From an uncultured Pseudorhodoferax sp. (GTDB lineage Bacteria; Pseudomonadota; Gammaproteobacteria; Burkholderiales; Burkholderiaceae), in the NCBI GenBank assembly GCA_913776795.1, contig CAJYRH010000166.1:1-7607 (forward strand): 7,607 nt of DNA, given 5' to 3'. The position numbers and the translations under genes are program-made. The notes under the pieces were generated by a model. That model was not told the DNA's origin. It ran no database searches and was given only the letters and a program-made list of their open reading frames with translations. Positions within the stretch are counted from its first letter, which is position 1; the number at the start of each line of letters is the position of its first letter. Below, piece after piece: positions 4,493-7,607 of this stretch.

Positions 4493-7400
4493 ATGGCGCA
4501 GTTCTTCATCGAGCGACCCATCTTCGCGTGGGTGCTGTCCATCATCGTGATGCTCGCGGGTCTGCTGTCGATCCGCACGCTGCCGCTGGAGCAATACCCC
4601 GACATTGCACCGCCCCGCGTGTCCGTGGGCTCCACCTACACCGGTGCCTCGGCCAAGACCGTCGAGGATTCGGTGACCCAGATCATCGAGCAGCAGATGA
4701 AGGGCCTGGACAACCTGCTGTACATGCAGAGCTCCAGCAATTCGTCTGGCCAATCCCGCATCACGCTGACCTTCGCGCCGGGCACCGACATCGACGTCGC
4801 CCAGATGCAGGTCCAGAACAAGATGCAGCCGGCCATGTCGCGGCTGCCGCAGCAGGTGCAAAGCCGCGGTGTGTTCGTCACCAAGGGCGGCAACGACTTC
4901 TTGATGGTCGTGGCCTTCTATTCGGGCGATGGCAGCGCATCGGCGGTCGACGTCGGCGACTACATCACGAGCAACCTCGTGGACGTGATCAGCCGCGTGG
5001 ACGGCGTGGGCGACGTGCAGGTGCTGGGCACGGGCTATGCCATGCGCATCTGGCTCGACCCGGACAAGCTGCGCAAGTACGCGCTGATGCCGTCGGACAT
5101 CAACAGCGCACTGCAGGCCCAGAACGCCCAGGTGTCGGCCGGCCAGCTCGGCGCGCTGCCGGCCCTGGCCGATCAACAGCTGACCGCCACGATCACTGCG
5201 CGCAGCAAGCTGGAAACACCCGAGCAGTTCGGCAACGTGGTTCTGCGCGTCACACCGGATGGCGCGGTGGTGCGCCTGAAGGACGTGGCCCGGCTCGAAC
5301 TGGGCGCCGAGAACCTCACCGTGCGCTCCATTCTGCGTGGCCGCCCTGGCGCCGGCATGGGCATCGTGCTGGCCGACGGGGCCAACGCCGTCAAGGTGGC
5401 CGACGCCATCAACGCCAAGATCGCCGAGCTGCAGCCGTTCTTCCCGAACCAGTTGCAGACCTTCGTGACCTACGACACCACCCCGTTCGTCAGCGCCTCC
5501 ATCGAGGAGGTGGTCAAGGCCTTGTTCGAAGCCGTGCTGCTCGTGGTGATCGTGATGTACGTGTTCCTGCAGAACTTCCGTGCCACGCTGATCCCGGCGA
5601 TCACGGTGCCCATCGTGTTGCTGGGCACCTTCGGGGTGCTGTCAGCCGCCGGCTACTCGATCAACACGCTGACCATGTTCGCCATGGTGCTGGCCATCGG
5701 CCTTCTCGTGGACGATGCCATCGTGGTGGTGGAGAACGTCGAGCGGGTGATGAGCGAGGAGGGCCTGTCGCCCAAGGAGGCCACCAAGAAGTCCATGGCC
5801 GAGATCACGCCGGCGCTGGTCGGCATCGCGCTCGTGCTGTCGGCCGTGTTCATTCCCATGGCCTTCTTCGGCGGCTCCACGGGTGTGATCTACCGGCAGT
5901 TCTCGATCACCATCGTGTCGTCCATGGTGCTTTCGGTGCTGGTGGCGCTTTCGCTCACACCGGCGCTGTGCGCGACGCTGCTCAAGCCGATCGCCAAGGG
6001 CGCTCATGGCGCCCACGGCACCGCGCCGCGTCGCGGGCCGCTGGGCTGGGTCGACCGCTTCTTCGTCAAGTTCAACCGCGGCTTCGACCGCGGCGCCAAT
6101 GCCTACCAGGGTGCGGTGGGCGGGATCCTGAAGCGCGGCAAGCGCAGCCTGATCGTCTATGTGCTGATCCTGGCCGGCGTGGCCGTGCTGTTCATGCGCT
6201 TGCCCACGGCCTTCCTGCCGGACGAGGACCAGGGCTTCGTCACGGTGCAGATGAACCTGCCGCCCGGCGCGTCGAACGCACGGCTGCAGCCCATCGTCGC
6301 GCAGGTGCAGGAGTACTTCACGCAGCAGCCCGAGGTCGTCAGCGTCAACGTGCTGACGGGCCAGAACGGCGACCAGAGTTCGGCACGCGCCTTCGTCAAG
6401 CTCAAGGACTGGGACGAGCGCACCGATGCCGCGAGCGCCGCGTCCGCCCTGGCTGCCCGCGCCGGACGGGAACTCGGCAAGATCCGCGACGCCCGCATCA
6501 TCGTCCAGCTGCCGCCGGCCGTGCGCGGCCTGGGCGCGGCCTCGGGCTTCAACTTCTTCCTCAAGGACATCAATGGCCTGGGTCATGAGGCCCTGGTGGC
6601 CGCGCAACGCAAGACCCTGGAATTGCTGCAGGCCCGGCCCGAGCTGCGCAACGTGCGCATGAACGGACTGGACGACACGCCCGAGTTCCGCATCGACATC
6701 GACGACGCGCGTGCCGGCGCGCTGAGCCTGACGACGAGCGCCATCGACAGCACGTTGTCCACCGCCATGGGCGGCACCTACGTCAACGACTTCCTGAACA
6801 ATGGCCGCGTCAAGCGCGTGTACATGCAGGGGGACACGGCATTCCGCATGCTGCCGTCGGACATCGAGCGCTGGAGCGTGCGCAACAGCCTGGGCCAGAT
6901 GGTGCCGTTCAATGCGTTCTCGAGCTCGCGCTGGAGCTACGGCTCGCCGCAGCTGGCGCGCTACAACGGCGCGCCGGCCTACGAGTTCACGGGCGACGCG
7001 GTGGCCGGGGTCAGCTCCGGGGCCGCGATGGCGCTGGTCGAGCAGGTGATGAAGGAAATGCCGGCGGGCATCGATTACGAATGGACCGGCGCCTCCTACC
7101 AGGAACGGCTGTCGGGAGCCCAGGCACCCCTGCTTTACGCGATCTCCATCCTGTTCGTGTTCCTGTGCCTGGCGGCGCTGTACGAGAGCTGGTCCGTGCC
7201 GTTCTCCGTCATTCTGGTGGTACCGCTGGGCATCGTCGGTGCGCTGCTCTTCACCGGTCTGCGCGGCCTGACCAACGACGTGTACTTCCAGGTCGGCCTG
7301 CTGACCACCGTGGGACTGTCGTCCAAGAACGCCATCCTGATCGTCGGGTTCGCCAAGCAGCTGCAGGAGCAGGGCAAGAGCGTGTTCGACGCCACGATGG

Positions 7401-7607
7401 AGGCCGTGCGTCTTCGCCTGCGGCCCATTCTGATGACCTCGCTGGCCTTCGGCTTCGGCGTGCTGCCGCTGGCCCTGGGCACGGGCGCCGGCGCTGGCGG
7501 CCGGGTTGCCATCGGCACGGCCGTTCTGGGCGGCATGGCCATCGGCACCATCCTGGGCATCTTCTTCGTGCCGCTGTTCTTCGTGCTGATCCGCGGCTGG
7601 CTGGAGC
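4493..7607 (+). CDS. RND multidrug efflux pump, inner-membrane subunit, HAE1 (AcrB/MexB) family; 3' end cut by window
   Basis: A proton-driven exporter that captures compounds from the periplasm and inner membrane and passes them through the adaptor and outer-membrane channel. The frame is open for 1,038 codons to the window edge; family members are about 1,050 long, so only the C-terminal tail is missing. The N-terminal helix is FFIERPIFAWVLSIIVML. TM4 holds LLVDDAIVVVENV with D407 and D408, numbered as in AcrB. The TM10 lysine is K945 (GLSSKNAILIV), and R975 and T982 in RLRPILMTSL correspond to AcrB R971 and T978, so the proton relay is complete. The porter domain keeps F136, Y327 and F634 (AcrB F628). 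Other deep-pocket aromatics are changed: L178 for F178 and N619 for F610, and the switch loop (about 622-632) is three residues shorter and lacks both phenylalanines. Drug range may therefore differ from AcrB. The outer-membrane partner is not visible. Confidence 0.95.
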   Translation, partial: MAQFFIERPIFAWVLSIIVMLAGLLSIRTLPLEQYPDIAPPRVSVGSTYTGASAKTVEDSVTQIIEQQMKGLDNLLYMQSSSNSSGQSRITLTFAPGTDIDVAQMQVQNKMQPAMSRLPQQVQSRGVFVTKGGNDFLMVVAFYSGDGSASAVDVGDYITSNLVDVISRVDGVGDVQVLGTGYAMRIWLDPDKLRKYALMPSDINSALQAQNAQVSAGQLGALPALADQQLTATITARSKLETPEQFGNVVLRVTPDGAVVRLKDVARLELGAENLTVRSILRGRPGAGMGIVLADGANAVKVADAINAKIAELQPFFPNQLQTFVTYDTTPFVSASIEEVVKALFEAVLLVVIVMYVFLQNFRATLIPAITVPIVLLGTFGVLSAAGYSINTLTMFAMVLAIGLLVDDAIVVVENVERVMSEEGLSPKEATKKSMAEITPALVGIALVLSAVFIPMAFFGGSTGVIYRQFSITIVSSMVLSVLVALSLTPALCATLLKPIAKGAHGAHGTAPRRGPLGWVDRFFVKFNRGFDRGANAYQGAVGGILKRGKRSLIVYVLILAGVAVLFMRLPTAFLPDEDQGFVTVQMNLPPGASNARLQPIVAQVQEYFTQQPEVVSVNVLTGQNGDQSSARAFVKLKDWDERTDAASAASALAARAGRELGKIRDARIIVQLPPAVRGLGAASGFNFFLKDINGLGHEALVAAQRKTLELLQARPELRNVRMNGLDDTPEFRIDIDDARAGALSLTTSAIDSTLSTAMGGTYVNDFLNNGRVKRVYMQGDTAFRMLPSDIERWSVRNSLGQMVPFNAFSSSRWSYGSPQLARYNGAPAYEFTGDAVAGVSSGAAMALVEQVMKEMPAGIDYEWTGASYQERLSGAQAPLLYAISILFVFLCLAALYESWSVPFSVILVVPLGIVGALLFTGLRGLTNDVYFQVGLLTTVGLSSKNAILIVGFAKQLQEQGKSVFDATMEAVRLRLRPILMTSLAFGFGVLPLALGTGAGAGGRVAIGTAVLGGMAIGTILGIFFVPLFFVLIRGWLE

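Noticed and set aside
2843..5176. A 777-codon open frame on the minus strand opposite the adaptor and pump genes
   Set aside because: It is antisense to two clear efflux genes, its translation is dominated by His, Arg, Gly and Ala with no domain, and it crosses several genes. Such frames arise from GC-rich codon periodicity.
4528..6588. A 686-codon plus-strand open frame overlapping the pump gene
   Set aside because: It is out of frame with the pump reading frame at 4493, which encodes all RND motifs continuously. The translation is Arg/Gly/His-rich shadow sequence.
5642..6607. A 321-codon minus-strand open frame inside the pump gene
   Set aside because: It is antisense to the conserved TM and porter regions, with His/Arg/Asp-rich low-complexity translation and no motif.

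Overview
The window is GC-rich DNA with codons ending overwhelmingly in G or C. The gene types are a ProQ/FinO protein with a basic N-terminus, a YhbW-type flavin monooxygenase, a type II haloacid dehalogenase-like protein and a tandem AcrA/AcrB-type efflux pair. Together they suggest a proteobacterium, most likely a betaproteobacterium of the order Burkholderiales. This assignment rests on general gene character and composition, not on a database match. I see no phage, insertion sequence, CRISPR array, tRNA or rRNA.

Layout. Positions 1-106 hold the last 34 codons of an unrecognised plus-strand gene. It converges, with a 10-bp gap, on a minus-strand ProQ/FinO-family RNA chaperone (117-827). 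A 157-bp divergent spacer follows, then a small plus-strand gene of 66 codons with a strong Shine-Dalgarno (985-1185). That gene converges, with a single base between the stop codons, on a minus-strand luciferase-like monooxygenase (1187-2173). Behind it, on the same strand and 47 bp upstream, lies a HAD-superfamily dehalogenase-like gene (2221-2919), so these two may share a transcript. A 280-bp divergent spacer (2920-3199) separates them from the plus-strand efflux genes: a lipoprotein periplasmic adaptor (3200-4474) and, 18 bp downstream, the inner-membrane RND pump (4493 to the window end, lacking only its extreme C-terminus).

How the genes work together. The adaptor and pump are two parts of a tripartite efflux system that also needs an outer-membrane channel, which may lie just beyond the window. 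The spacer upstream has an AT-rich island with TACAT/ATGTA inverted half-sites. These resemble operators of TetR-type efflux repressors, but no repressor gene sits next to it. The monooxygenase and dehalogenase-like gene could act together on small organic substrates, but nothing in the sequence ties them to efflux except the shared promoter region.

Novelty. I do not see an undescribed multi-gene system here; most of the window is ordinary chromosomal housekeeping and efflux. The best leads are: an AcrB-like pump that keeps the proton relay but has lost most of the aromatic residues of the AcrB deep drug pocket and has a shortened switch loop; a ProQ protein whose C-terminal part is a 46-residue tandem repeat; the possible operator without its regulator; and the small unannotated-looking protein gene.
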